Shown piece after piece: positions 9,172 through 18,732 of a stretch of 64,000 nt of DNA. Location: NCBI GenBank assembly GCA_903891475.1, contig CAITEP010000010.1, forward strand, positions 62,001 through 126,000, in the 5' to 3' direction. The stretch is from an uncultured Mucilaginibacter sp. (GTDB lineage: Bacteria > Bacteroidota > Bacteroidia > Sphingobacteriales > Sphingobacteriaceae). The notes under the pieces are model-generated. The model saw only the letters and a list, made by a program, of their open reading frames with translations, was not told the origin of the DNA and searched no databases. Numbering within the stretch: position 1 is the stretch's first letter; each line of letters begins with the position of its first letter. The translations under genes were made by a program, and so were the position numbers.

Positions 9172-9555
9172 TTAATAGCTAACATCCTCAATAAAGCCTA
9201 CAGGTTCGAGGTCGAGTAATTCGGCATCGGTAAATAAGCGGGAATGGATAAAAAAACGGTATCCGGTAGGTATCTCTATCGAGAAGCTGGAGCCACGGCC
9301 TTTGGTAATATCAATGGTGAGTTGGGTATGTTGCCAATATTCAAACTGATCCTTACTCATCCAAAATTCGCAATCGTCAATAATGCCCAGGCGCACATCA
9401 CTCCCACCAAGCCTGAACTCGCCTTTTTCAAAGCACATAGGCGAAGAGCCATCGCAACAGCCCCCACTTTGATGAAACATTAAAGGGCCAAAACGGCCTC
9501 TCAATTCATGAATCAAGCCTTTGGCTTCGTTGGTTAATAATACTCTGCTAGTCAT
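9172..9555 (-). CDS. DUF779 family protein
   Basis: A 127-residue protein of the DUF779 family, whose genes are commonly found beside acetaldehyde/aldehyde dehydrogenases; its biochemical role is not established as far as I know. The family's conserved cysteine cluster is visible as HQSGGCCDGSSPMC (residues 44-57), which suggests metal binding or redox chemistry. It lies downstream of the aldehyde dehydrogenase on the same strand, but an intrinsic-terminator-like hairpin stands between them. Its 3' end faces that of hemH across 13 nt. Confidence 0.85.
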   Translation of the reverse strand: MTSRVLLTNEAKGLIHELRGRFGPLMFHQSGGCCDGSSPMCFEKGEFRLGGSDVRLGIIDDCEFWMSKDQFEYWQHTQLTIDITKGRGSSFSIEIPTGYRFFIHSRLFTDAELLDLEPVGFIEDVSY

Positions 9556-9628
9556 AAATAGGTCTTAATTTTTTTATTGATTGTATAAAGATAAGTCATT
9601 AATGGCTATTTAAACATCGCTTAATAGC

Positions 9629-9676
9629 AAAAAAAGGGCATCTAGGCAATGTATGCCTATCCGCCCCCTTTTTTTT
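9629..9676 (-). terminator. Terminator hairpin between aldehyde dehydrogenase and DUF779
   Basis: An A-run plus GGG at 9629-9637 and a CCCC plus T-run at 9664-9676 flank an inner TAGGCA/TGCCTA stem. With A-runs and T-runs on both sides it could stop transcription in either direction. It sits 9 nt past the aldehyde dehydrogenase stop codon. Confidence 0.75.
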
Positions 9677-9684
9677 GGCAACTA

Positions 9685-11187
9685 CTAAAAGAAACCTAAC
9701 TTGTTTTTGTTATATGAGATCAGCATGTTTTTTGTTTGACGATAGTGCCCAAGCATCATCTTATGGTTTTCGCGACCAAAGCCTGATTTTTTATAACCAC
9801 CAAATGGCGCGTGTGCCGGGTATGCATGATAATTGTTTACCCAAACCCTACCCGCTTGAATAGCGCGTGGCACTTGGTAAACTTCGTGCGCGTCGCGGGT
9901 CCAAACGCCAGCACCTAAACCATAAAGGGTATCGTTTGCAATGGCAATGGCTTCTTCGGTAGTTTTAAAGGTAGTAACACAGGTAACCGGACCAAAAATT
10001 TCTTCTTGGAAAATGCGCATCTTGTTATGACCCTTAAAAATGGTTGGTTGTATATAGTACCCGGTAGCCAGTTCGCCATCCAAATGTTTTACCGCGCCAC
10101 CGCAAAGCACTTCGGCACCTTCTTCACGTCCAATTTTTAGGTACGATTGAATTTTTTCGTATTGGTCGTTCGAGGCTTGGGCGCCCATCATGGTGTTACC
10201 ATCCAATGGGTGACCCATGATGATGGCATTGGTACGCTCAATTACACGACTCATAAATTTATCGTAAATGTTTTCGTGTACTAAAATACGTGAAGGACAG
10301 GTACAAACTTCGCCTTGGTTTAGCGCGAATAATACGGCGCCTTCAATGGCTTTATCAAAAAACTCATCATCGGCGTCCGCTACCGATTCAAAGAAAATAT
10401 TTGGCGATTTACCACCCAATTCCATGGTAACAGGAATCAAGTTTTCGGACGCGTATTGCATAATTAAACGTCCGGTAGTAGTTTCGCCAGTAAACGATAC
10501 TTTAGCAATGCGAGGTGATGAAGCCAAAGGCTTGCCAGCCTCAGGACCAAAACCTGTAACTATGTTCAATACCCCTGGAGGCAAAATATCGCCAATAAGT
10601 TCCATTAAAATCATGATGGAAGTTGGTGTTTGTTCGGCTGGTTTTACCACGCAGCAATTGCCAGCGGCTAGTGCCGGGGCAATTTTCCAAGTAGCCATCA
10701 GTAATGGAAAGTTCCATGGGATAATTTGACCAACCACACCCAAAGGCTCATTCAACACAATGCTAACGGTGTTCTCATCATGTTCAGAAATGCCACCCTC
10801 TTCGGCACGGATCACCCCGGCGAAGTATCGGAAATGGTCGATTACCAAAGGTAAATCGGCTAGGCGGGTTTCGCGGATAGCTTTACCATTGTCGATTGTT
10901 TCAACAACTGCCAAAAATTCAAGGTTTGCTTCAATTACATCTGCTATTTTATTTAATAGCGAAGCGCGATGGCCTGCTGATGTTTTGCCCCAAGCAGGGA
11001 AAGCCGCATGTGCCGCGTCTAACGCTAGTTCGATGTCTTCTTTACCAGAGCGAGCCGCTTTGGTAAAAACTTTGCCATCAATTGGGGATACGTTATCGAA
11101 ATATTCCCCTTTAACAGGCGGAACAAATTTTCCGCCAATAAAATTGTCGTACTTCTCTTTAAAGGAAGGTCTTGCTACTGTGCTCAT
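9685..11187 (-). CDS. NAD(P)-dependent aldehyde dehydrogenase
   Basis: A 500-residue aldehyde dehydrogenase superfamily enzyme that oxidises aldehydes to carboxylic acids. [10 protein letters not shown] (155-164) and KPAEQTP (182-188) bind the cofactor. Glu256 in ELGGKSPN is the general base and Cys295 in NQGEVCTC the nucleophile. The sequence is of the acetaldehyde/AldB-ExaC type that is usually paired with DUF779, which is exactly the downstream neighbour. A divergent AraC-type regulator starts 151 nt upstream and is the likely controller. The true substrate is inferred, not seen. Confidence 0.9.
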   Translation of the reverse strand: MSTVARPSFKEKYDNFIGGKFVPPVKGEYFDNVSPIDGKVFTKAARSGKEDIELALDAAHAAFPAWGKTSAGHRASLLNKIADVIEANLEFLAVVETIDNGKAIRETRLADLPLVIDHFRYFAGVIRAEEGGISEHDENTVSIVLNEPLGVVGQIIPWNFPLLMATWKIAPALAAGNCCVVKPAEQTPTSIMILMELIGDILPPGVLNIVTGFGPEAGKPLASSPRIAKVSFTGETTTGRLIMQYASENLIPVTMELGGKSPNIFFESVADADDEFFDKAIEGAVLFALNQGEVCTCPSRILVHENIYDKFMSRVIERTNAIIMGHPLDGNTMMGAQASNDQYEKIQSYLKIGREEGAEVLCGGAVKHLDGELATGYYIQPTIFKGHNKMRIFQEEIFGPVTCVTTFKTTEEAIAIANDTLYGLGAGVWTRDAHEVYQVPRAIQAGRVWVNNYHAYPAHAPFGGYKKSGFGRENHKMMLGHYRQTKNMLISYNKNKLGFF

Positions 11188-11338
11188 AATTTGATTATTA
11201 AAATTGGTGCTTCGAAGTTAGGTAGTAACTCATTTTTTCATTTGCACTATTGTATCAAAAATTAGCACAATGATGTCAATTAAAATAAAATGATTAATTT
11301 TATCATTCGGAACCTACAAGTTTATAAACCAATTATTT

Positions 11339-12265
11339 ATGCCTTACAGAAATCTGGTATCGCCATTAGGCCTATCTAAAGAGGCCGAAATTTTTACGCT
11401 GGTAGAAAACCGCAAGGCTTATACCTTAAACCATTGCGAGTTAAACATATTTGAAACCTACCAGCAAAGCGAATTAGTGCCCTTAACTTTTAGCGATTTG
11501 GTAGTAACCAGTATGCTAAGGGGTAAAAAAGTAATGCATTTATTTGATAAACCTGGGTTTGACTACCTCCCCGGCGAAACTGTGATAGTGCCCCCAAACA
11601 TTACTATGCGTATTGATTTCCCGGAGGCCACCTCCTTGCAACCCTCGCAATGTACCGCGCTTGCCATTAATCAGGAGGAAATTAGCAGCACCATTGATTT
11701 TTTAAATGAAAACTATCCGAAACAAGACCAACAAAAATGGCAGCTGAATTATAACCAGTTCCACTTTTTGAATAATTTTGAATTGGCGCAACTCATTAAT
11801 AAACTGATTAGGATTAGCACCGGGACGGATATTACTAAAGACATATTAGCCAACCTCACTTTAAAAGAGCTATTGATTAGGCTGATGCAGATGCAAAACC
11901 TAAACCACCTACATGATAATTTGCGCGAGCTTTCTTCAGGTAGCCGATTTGCCCATGTGGTTGACTATATAAAACAGCATTTAACCGGGAAACTGAGTAT
12001 TGAAAAGCTTAGCCAAATGGCATTTATGAGCAAGCCTAATTTTTTCAAGACCTTTAAATACGAAATGGGGATATCGCCGGTTGATTATATTATAAAGGAA
12101 AGGATTAAGTTTGCCAAGCAATTGATGCATAACCCCTATAATAGCATATCAGACGCATGTTATAAGGCAGGATTTAATAACCTGAATTATTTTAGCAGGG
12201 CTTTCAAAAAAATTGAAGGTATTACTCCAAGTATTTATAAAAGCGCCCTTAAAACGCAGAATTAA
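11339..12265 (+). CDS. AraC-family transcriptional regulator
   Basis: A 308-residue activator with a cupin-like effector domain (about residues 20-130) and a C-terminal double helix-turn-helix (about 205-305). The HTH signatures are LSIEKLSQMAFMSKPNFFK and the second-helix motif GFNNLNYFSRAFKKIEGITP. It is divergent from the aldehyde dehydrogenase gene; the shared 151-bp intergenic region contains a small dyad (AATGAT and ATCATT, 11289-11307) that could be its site. Regulation of that dehydrogenase is inferred from position. The M3 peptidase gene begins 29 nt downstream on the same strand but has no obvious functional link. Confidence 0.85.
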   Translation: MPYRNLVSPLGLSKEAEIFTLVENRKAYTLNHCELNIFETYQQSELVPLTFSDLVVTSMLRGKKVMHLFDKPGFDYLPGETVIVPPNITMRIDFPEATSLQPSQCTALAINQEEISSTIDFLNENYPKQDQQKWQLNYNQFHFLNNFELAQLINKLIRISTGTDITKDILANLTLKELLIRLMQMQNLNHLHDNLRELSSGSRFAHVVDYIKQHLTGKLSIEKLSQMAFMSKPNFFKTFKYEMGISPVDYIIKERIKFAKQLMHNPYNSISDACYKAGFNNLNYFSRAFKKIEGITPSIYKSALKTQN

Positions 12266-12294
12266 TCAAACTGAATTTGAAAATTTTTTACCTT

Positions 12295-14430
12295 ATGATA
12301 CTGAATAATAAATACTTGTTGTTTGCTTTAATAATTTTTACGTACGCCTGCAAAAACAAAGCAACCACTACCATGCAGAATAGTTTAACTGAAAATCCAT
12401 TTTTCGAAAAAAGCATTCTTCCATTTAATGCCCCTGATTTTAAAAAAATTCGAGATTCTGATTTTAAGCCGGCTATTGAAGAAGGGATGAAACAGCAGCA
12501 AGCTGAAATCCAAAAGATTGCCGATAACGCGGCAGAACCGACATTTGAAAACACCTTTGTAGAATTGGAAAAAAGCGGTCAGCTATTAAACCGTGTTAAT
12601 GGGGTTTTTAATTTATTAAGTGGGGCAAATACCAACCCTACTCTACAAAAATTACAAGATGAAATGGCGCCAAAATTGGCAGCCAATCAAGATGCTATTT
12701 TTTTAAACACCAAATTATTTGAACGGGTAAAAAACATTTATACCAAGCGTGAAAAACTTAACCTCACCCCAGAATCAAAGCGATTAGTTGAATATTATGA
12801 ACAAAAATTTGAACTTTCGGGTGCTGCACTATCTGATAATGATAAAGAAAAACTAAAGCAATTAAATAAAGAAGAAGCTGGCCTTAGCTCAAAATTCACT
12901 AATATGTTGTTAGGCGCATCAAAGGGAGCTGCTTTGATATTGGATAATAAAACACAACTTGCTGGCTTATCTTCAGGTGAACAGGATGCCGCGTCAGAAT
13001 ATGCCAAAGCCAAGAAGCTGGATGGTAAGTGGTTGATAGCCATTAAAAATACCACCCAACAACCACTTTTGCATTCATTAAGTAGCAGGGAGATTAGGGA
13101 AAAACTGTTCAATGCCTCGTGGACTAGAGCTGAAAGAGATGATACAAACGACACTCGCAAAGTTATAGCACAAATTGCATTAATTAGGGCAAAAAAAGCT
13201 GCTTTATTAAACTTTAAAAATTATGCTGAATGGAAATTAAAAGACCAAATGGCACAAACTCCGGACGCTGTAGAAAAATTTATGAATCAATTGGTTCCGG
13301 CAGCTACCGGAAAGGCAAGTGTGGAAGCTGAGGATATACAAAAAGTAATTAATGCACAAAAGGATGCCTTTAAATTAGGCCCTTGGGATTGGGACTTTTA
13401 TGCCGAGCAAGTTCGAAAAGCAAAATATGATTTAGATGAAAATGAGATAAAACCCTACTTCGAAATCAACAAGGTTTTGCAAAAGGGCGTTTTTTATGCA
13501 GCCAATTTACTGTATGGCTTAACCTTTAAAGAACGGCATGATTTACCTGTTTACCAGCCTGATGTTAGAGTTTTTGACGTAATTGACAAGGATGGTTCAC
13601 AAATTGGCTTGTTTTATTGTGATTACTTTAAGAGAGATAATAAATCAGGTGGTGCATGGATGGATAATATGGTGGTTCAATCAAAATTATTAGGCACAAA
13701 GCCGGTTATATATAATGTTTGTAACTTTACCAAACCTGCCCCTGGTCAGCCTGCATTAATCAGTTATGATGATGCCAAAACCATGTTTCATGAATTTGGA
13801 CACGCTTTACATGGTTTTTTTGCAAACCAACAATATCCAAGTATTTCAGGTGCTAATACTGCCCGCGATTTTGTTGAGTTTCCTTCGCAATTTAATGAAA
13901 ATTGGGCCCTCGAACCAAAAGTCTTTGCTAATTACGCAGTCCATTATAAAACAGGGGCAGTTATGCCGCAGGTATTGGTAAATAAAATAAAGAAGGCAGC
14001 AACTTTTAACCAAGGCTATGCACTCACTGAGGCATTAGCGGCAGCTGATCTTGATTTACAATGGCACAAGCTTTCGGCAAACCAACCATTACAGGATGTT
14101 GACCAGTTTGAAATAGCCAGCCTGCATAAAACTAAACTTGATTTAGCCACTGTACCCCCTCGATACCGATCTAGCTATTTTTTACATATATGGTCAAATG
14201 GCTATGCTGCTGGTTATTATGCCTACGCCTGGACAGAAATGCTTGACCATGATGCTTTTTCATGGTTTCAGGAACATGGTGGCCTAACCCGTGAAAACGG
14301 GCAACGTTTCCGAGATATGATATTATCAAAAGGAAATACTGAAGATTATGGAAAGATGTTTCGTGATTTTAGAGGGCATAATCCTGATATACGCCCTATG
14401 CTAATGAGTAGAGGATTAATCAATAAATAA
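12295..14430 (+). CDS. dcp: M3-family zinc metallopeptidase (peptidyl-dipeptidase Dcp-like), lipoprotein
   Basis: Oligopeptidase of the thimet oligopeptidase/Dcp family that trims short peptides. The zinc motif HEFGHALHG lies near residue 499, with the family context AKTMFHEFGH. From the ATG at 12295 the product is 711 residues and begins with a lipoprotein signal peptide whose lipobox is FTYAC (Cys19), so it should be membrane-anchored outside the cytoplasm. An upstream in-frame TTG at 12277 is possible but spoils the signal peptide. The C-terminal WSNGYAAGYYAYAWTEM segment is typical of Dcp. Periplasmic Dcp enzymes are known in proteobacteria; the lipid anchor is a Bacteroidota habit. Confidence 0.88.
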   Translation: MILNNKYLLFALIIFTYACKNKATTTMQNSLTENPFFEKSILPFNAPDFKKIRDSDFKPAIEEGMKQQQAEIQKIADNAAEPTFENTFVELEKSGQLLNRVNGVFNLLSGANTNPTLQKLQDEMAPKLAANQDAIFLNTKLFERVKNIYTKREKLNLTPESKRLVEYYEQKFELSGAALSDNDKEKLKQLNKEEAGLSSKFTNMLLGASKGAALILDNKTQLAGLSSGEQDAASEYAKAKKLDGKWLIAIKNTTQQPLLHSLSSREIREKLFNASWTRAERDDTNDTRKVIAQIALIRAKKAALLNFKNYAEWKLKDQMAQTPDAVEKFMNQLVPAATGKASVEAEDIQKVINAQKDAFKLGPWDWDFYAEQVRKAKYDLDENEIKPYFEINKVLQKGVFYAANLLYGLTFKERHDLPVYQPDVRVFDVIDKDGSQIGLFYCDYFKRDNKSGGAWMDNMVVQSKLLGTKPVIYNVCNFTKPAPGQPALISYDDAKTMFHEFGHALHGFFANQQYPSISGANTARDFVEFPSQFNENWALEPKVFANYAVHYKTGAVMPQVLVNKIKKAATFNQGYALTEALAAADLDLQWHKLSANQPLQDVDQFEIASLHKTKLDLATVPPRYRSSYFLHIWSNGYAAGYYAYAWTEMLDHDAFSWFQEHGGLTRENGQRFRDMILSKGNTEDYGKMFRDFRGHNPDIRPMLMSRGLINK

Positions 14431-14581
14431 AAATAAACTACGATTGCTTTAATGCCCCCAAGTATTTAGGTTGATAAATGGGGACATTATTTTTTAAAAA
14501 ATTTTGTTATCAATTACAATTGCGTTGAATACCGGAGTTTAAAAATTCGCAATTAAATTTCCAAAATGCGAAATAAAAAAA

Positions 14582-15202
14582 TTACCTCCAGCGGAAGCTT
14601 TTGATTAAAACATCAACGTCTTTTTTAACAAAAGTCAAAACAGGTTGTATGGAGTCGAGCCTTGGTTCGGTATTAAAATACAAAGCTCCTCTTAAATAGT
14701 TTTTAGTGCTATCGGTTATAAAAAACTGTAGTGATGATGCGGCATTGCCTTCAAGTGTATAATAAATGCCGTATACTTTACGGTCTGGATATCTAATAAA
14801 GCCTTGGTCAATTGATGATGCCTTTACTGTATGTTTGTAAACAAACTTGTGCGCGTCTTCCGTTAACTGGTCGAAAACATACTTCGAGGTAATGGTTTCG
14901 TAGCTTAAATGCAGCGTTCCATTAAACTGCGGAAACTGCATATTTAATAAACTTTGCATATTTAAAAGCTTTTTCGCTTTAATTGAAGTACGGTCGGTAT
15001 CAATTACAGCATATTTGGGATAAATAAAGGTGAACGGACAAACTCCCTTATATTCCTGGTATTCTTTTTTAGGAAACTTTATCCTGAAATAACCCCTTGG
15101 CTTAGGCGCATAGCCACTATTATCGGTACAGGCACTCATTGCTGCTAAAAAAAGCATTAGACCAGCAAATGTTTTTATTGTTGAATTTATTTTGAATTCC
15201 AT
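14582..15202 (-). CDS. gldD: Gliding motility lipoprotein GldD
   Basis: GldD is a lipoprotein required for gliding and type IX secretion in Flavobacterium and is present in most T9SS-bearing Bacteroidota. The protein (207 residues from ATG 15202) starts with a signal peptide and lipobox MSAC (Cys25). The conserved core PKPRGYFRIKFPKKEY and CPFTFIYPKYA follows directly. A GTG at 15211 would add three residues. The gene overlaps the 3' end of aroE by about 16 nt, so they are probably co-transcribed; gldD lies next to metabolic genes in many members of this phylum. Its presence agrees with the T9SS sorting domain on the giant protein at 39-45 kb. Confidence 0.9.
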   Translation of the reverse strand: MEFKINSTIKTFAGLMLFLAAMSACTDNSGYAPKPRGYFRIKFPKKEYQEYKGVCPFTFIYPKYAVIDTDRTSIKAKKLLNMQSLLNMQFPQFNGTLHLSYETITSKYVFDQLTEDAHKFVYKHTVKASSIDQGFIRYPDRKVYGIYYTLEGNAASSLQFFITDSTKNYLRGALYFNTEPRLDSIQPVLTFVKKDVDVLIKSFRWR

Positions 15203-15975
15203 ATTTCCCACGATTTTTCGGCTTGCAAAATCAGCATTTCCAAACCATTTTTTATTGTGGCGCCATTCTTGGCACCATTTTTCAAAAATAGTGTTTCTTC
15301 CGGGTTATAAATCAAATCATATAGTAAATGTTCATCCGTGATGGCCTCATAAGGTAAAAGCGGGCATTCCTCCACATCAGGGTACATGCCTACAGGCGTT
15401 GTATTGATGATTAATTTATAGTTTTCAATAATTCGGGGTGTTAAATCGGTAAATAGTATGCTGTTTGGTTGTGGTTTTCGGGTTACTATTTGATAATCCA
15501 TCCCCAGTTTTTCAATTACATACTTTACCGCCTTTGCAGCTCCTCCATCGCCCAAAATTAAAGCCTCGCCATGCCAATTTTGTAATAAGGGCTTTAAGGA
15601 TGTTTCAAAGCCATAAACATCAGTATTATAGCCCTCCAACCTAAAATTATGACCAATTACTCCTACTTCGCCGGTAAAAGCTGCCATTACCGGACTTTCG
15701 GCAAAAATACGGATACAATTTACCGCACCTACTTGTTTAGCATCATGCTCAATCCAATCTAAATATTTAAGCACATTTATTTTATGCGGCACGGTAACAT
15801 TCAACCCATTCAGGTTAGGATTTTCTTTAAGCAAGCTAGGCAAGTTTTTTATATCTTCGATAGGAAAAAGGTCGTAGCTTGAATCAGTAATATGTTCCTT
15901 TTGAAATTTTTCTGTAAAAAATTTCTTTGAAAAAGAATGCGAAAGCGGGTAACCAATTAGGCCGTAAAGTTTCAT
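15187..15975 (-). CDS. aroE: Shikimate dehydrogenase
   Basis: NADPH-dependent reduction of 3-dehydroshikimate to shikimate in aromatic amino acid synthesis. The 262-residue protein shows the substrate site YPLSHSFS (9-16), the catalytic lysine Lys65 in NVTVPHK, the NTDVYGF segment, the cofactor loop GDGGAAKA and the INTTPVGMYP motif. It is somewhat shorter than the E. coli enzyme, which is normal for the phylum. It precedes gldD with a short overlap. About 225 bp separate it from the divergent nitrilase gene; that space is AT-rich with no clear promoter match. Confidence 0.94.
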   Translation of the reverse strand: MKLYGLIGYPLSHSFSKKFFTEKFQKEHITDSSYDLFPIEDIKNLPSLLKENPNLNGLNVTVPHKINVLKYLDWIEHDAKQVGAVNCIRIFAESPVMAAFTGEVGVIGHNFRLEGYNTDVYGFETSLKPLLQNWHGEALILGDGGAAKAVKYVIEKLGMDYQIVTRKPQPNSILFTDLTPRIIENYKLIINTTPVGMYPDVEECPLLPYEAITDEHLLYDLIYNPEETLFLKNGAKNGATIKNGLEMLILQAEKSWEIWNSK

Positions 15976-16281
15976 TTTAAAGACATTTTAATGCGGTTTT
16001 AAACACTCCTATTATTTAAAACTTTTGGATGTAATAATAGAAAGAAACATTGAAATTTATTAGCTAAGATTTTAGGTTTGATACTCTCTTTATATTAAAT
16101 TTTGACAAATCTGATTTTTTCAAAATTACCCACAAAAACAACTATTTTAAAACTTTAATCAGCAATCTACTTATTGTTTACTCCTTTACAGTAAAATTCA
16201 ATGGTGAACTATCAATTGATTTGTGATTTAAAATTGATTACCCTACCTTTAAATATTGTTAAATTATCTTTTATCAATCAC

Positions 16282-17073
16282 ATGAAAATTGCCATTGCCT
16301 CCCCTGCTATACCTAAAAACATACATGAAGGTTTATTGTACCTCGAAAAATTGGTAAAGGATACGGCCGAGGAAAAGGCTGAAATTATTTGCTTCCCCGA
16401 ATCATTCTTGCCCGGCTATCCTGGGATGGAATACCCTATTGAAGACCAATCGCCTGAGAGTTTGAAGGCGGCGCTTGATAAAGTGCGTAAAATTGCCGCT
16501 GAAAATGCAATCGTTATTATTATACCAATGGACTGGCATTTACCCCAAGGGTTGGTAAACTTGGCTTTTGTGGTATCAAAAACTGGGGATGTTTTGGGCT
16601 ATCAAACAAAAAACCAGTTAGACCCATCGGAGGATAACATTTGGGTGCCGGGTACTGAGCGGCATATTTTTGAGATAAACGGTTTGAAATTTGGTATTGC
16701 GATTTGCCACGAAGGTTTTCGCTATCCCGAAACAGTGCGATGGGCTGCAAGAAGAGGTGCGCATATCGTATTTCACCCGCATTTTGCAGGCAGCAATACC
16801 GAAGGATCAACACTTACCGAATGGGGTGCCATTACCAACCCTTATTATGAAAAAGCCATCATGATGCGAGCACTGGAAAATACTATCTATTTCGCCAGTT
16901 CAAATTACGCGTCGGAATATCCCGAATCGGCAAGCGCGATAATTAACCCGGATGGCAGTTGTTTGGTACATGAAGAATATAGGCGAGTGGGTATTATTGT
17001 AGCTGATATTGATGTTAATAAAGCAACTGGCTATTTGGCAAATAGGTTGAAACCTGCGCTTTATGCGGAATAA
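16282..17073 (+). CDS. Carbon-nitrogen hydrolase (nitrilase superfamily)
   Basis: Amidase/nitrilase-fold enzyme with the complete catalytic triad: Glu40 (CFPESFLPGYPG), Lys110 (YQTKNQ) and Cys142 (IAICHEGFRYPE). The product is 263 residues. The start at 16282 was preferred over 16201 because MKIAIASPAI is the first beta strand of the fold and the upstream 27 codons look non-conserved and hydrophobic. The EGFRYPE context after the cysteine suggests an amidase or N-carbamoyl hydrolase rather than a true nitrilase; the substrate is unknown. It stands alone, convergent with bshC across 18 nt. Confidence 0.88.
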   Translation: MKIAIASPAIPKNIHEGLLYLEKLVKDTAEEKAEIICFPESFLPGYPGMEYPIEDQSPESLKAALDKVRKIAAENAIVIIIPMDWHLPQGLVNLAFVVSKTGDVLGYQTKNQLDPSEDNIWVPGTERHIFEINGLKFGIAICHEGFRYPETVRWAARRGAHIVFHPHFAGSNTEGSTLTEWGAITNPYYEKAIMMRALENTIYFASSNYASEYPESASAIINPDGSCLVHEEYRRVGIIVADIDVNKATGYLANRLKPALYAE

Positions 17074-17091
17074 TTGGAATAGTGCTTTAGG

Positions 17092-18687
17092 TTATTCTGA
17101 TAATACTGTAAACTTAAAATCCAAAGGTTCAAAGTGGTTTACTAGTTCGTCAATAAATTGCTGACCCCATTTTACGTAAAAGAGACCAAAATTTTCAGAG
17201 CGTTCTTGCAGGCTATTTTTGGGGAAAAGATCGCCTTTTATACTTTCAACCTGATTGAGTCGGGTTTCAAAATTTTTCTTTTCAGCCTTCACCAGCTTTT
17301 TCTCCAAGTTATCAATAGCATGCTTTAACCTAGCTTGCACAGCAGCTGCAGATGGTGCCAAGGTCGCGTCAATTTTATAGGAACGGAGTTTTACCTTTTC
17401 AAATATGGCATTCAATTCACGCCATTCTCCCGCTAAGTTTAGGGTGTGGTTACTGTGCTTTTTTATCCAATTGTTTTTAATGGCATCGGCATCTAAAAAT
17501 AAATCAACTGGCTTTAGCTCCATCTTGTTTATTTTACTGGCAGTTGCCCTATTTATTACCAAAGCTGAGTTGCGCAATATAAGTATAGGGAAATCAACTT
17601 TGTAATAATCAAAATTCGACTTTAGTTCGAGCCAATAAACTACCTCGGCTCCACCGCCTATGTAGGCTATATTTGGCAAAATACACTCCTGATACAAAGG
17701 TCTCATTACCACATTCGGACTAAACCTTTCGGGGAATTGGCGTATTTCTTCCTTTAAAGCGGCTTCCGTAAAACTTATCTCCGTGTTTAAAACTTTATAT
17801 AAACCCTCTTCGAAAACAATGCGCTCCCGTAAACCCTCCAACAGGTAAAAAAAGTTAATCTCTCTTGGGTTTACTTGTATGTGTACCCCTAATTTGGTTA
17901 AGGCTTCATTCGTTTTAATAATATTATTAAAGCTGTGCTGCCCAAGAATATCCTGCTCCATAATTTGGGCAAACTGGCTCTTAAATTGATGGTCGTCGGC
18001 ATCCATCACCACCAAACCATAATGCCCGAATAAGGCATTTACCAAATACCTTGTTGCATCGGCCAGCTTTTCAAAGCGTGTATAGGCCTTTTCAATGATT
18101 TCGCCCAGTTCCGTTGCATGATTTGCTATACCCAATACGCCTTTGTATTGATTGATAGCCTGACGCATGGTTTCGGGGTTAATCCTTCCGGTGGCACCGG
18201 AAGCTTCATACCACCAGTGTACTTTTTTACCCCCAATATTGGTATAATTTATTTCCGCAAAGTCATGGTCTTCCGAAGCCATCCAATACACCGGTATAAA
18301 GTTTTTATCTGGATGAGCGACCTTTAGTTGTTGCGCCAATTTTATAGCTGTTACTATTTTATAGATAAAATATAAAGGCCCGGCAAAAATATTTAATTGA
18401 TGTCCAGTGGTTACCGTGTATGTATTATTGGATTTTAATAGTTGTATGTTTTGGGAAAGTAAGGGCAAACTATTGAGAGGAACGCCATCTCCATATTGTT
18501 TTTGCAGAACCTCCACCAAAACTTCTCGGTTGGCTATAACTTTTTTGTTTTTAAGTATTTCGGAAAAGCCATTAAAATCGGGACGATGACCATAAAATGG
18601 ACGTAAAGCAGGATGGTTTTCAAGGTAATCAATTACCGTTGGCGAAAAACTTCCGGTGTCTTTATAATTAATATACAACGCGTCCAT
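17092..18687 (-). CDS. bshC: Bacillithiol biosynthesis cysteine-adding enzyme BshC
   Basis: BshC joins cysteine to glucosaminyl-malate to give bacillithiol, the low-molecular-weight thiol of Firmicutes and many Bacteroidota. The 531-residue length and the N-terminal signatures TVTTGHQLNIFAGPLYFIYK (93-112) and FIPVYWMASEDHDFAEI match the family, as do VMRPLYQECILPNIAYIGG and the coiled-coil C-terminal part (about residues 400-490). bshA and bshB are not in the window. It follows rimO on the same strand after a 45-nt gap. Assignment to the family is firm; bacillithiol as the actual product is inferred. Confidence 0.92.
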   Translation of the reverse strand: MDALYINYKDTGSFSPTVIDYLENHPALRPFYGHRPDFNGFSEILKNKKVIANREVLVEVLQKQYGDGVPLNSLPLLSQNIQLLKSNNTYTVTTGHQLNIFAGPLYFIYKIVTAIKLAQQLKVAHPDKNFIPVYWMASEDHDFAEINYTNIGGKKVHWWYEASGATGRINPETMRQAINQYKGVLGIANHATELGEIIEKAYTRFEKLADATRYLVNALFGHYGLVVMDADDHQFKSQFAQIMEQDILGQHSFNNIIKTNEALTKLGVHIQVNPREINFFYLLEGLRERIVFEEGLYKVLNTEISFTEAALKEEIRQFPERFSPNVVMRPLYQECILPNIAYIGGGAEVVYWLELKSNFDYYKVDFPILILRNSALVINRATASKINKMELKPVDLFLDADAIKNNWIKKHSNHTLNLAGEWRELNAIFEKVKLRSYKIDATLAPSAAAVQARLKHAIDNLEKKLVKAEKKNFETRLNQVESIKGDLFPKNSLQERSENFGLFYVKWGQQFIDELVNHFEPLDFKFTVLSE

Positions 18688-18732
18688 TATTCAAAATCAA
18701 AAATTAAACGGCAAAACAAGTTAAGTGCTTCC

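Noticed and set aside
10268..11194. Long antisense frames opposite the aldehyde dehydrogenase gene
   Set aside because: They are shadows of a clearly conserved gene; their composition has no family features.
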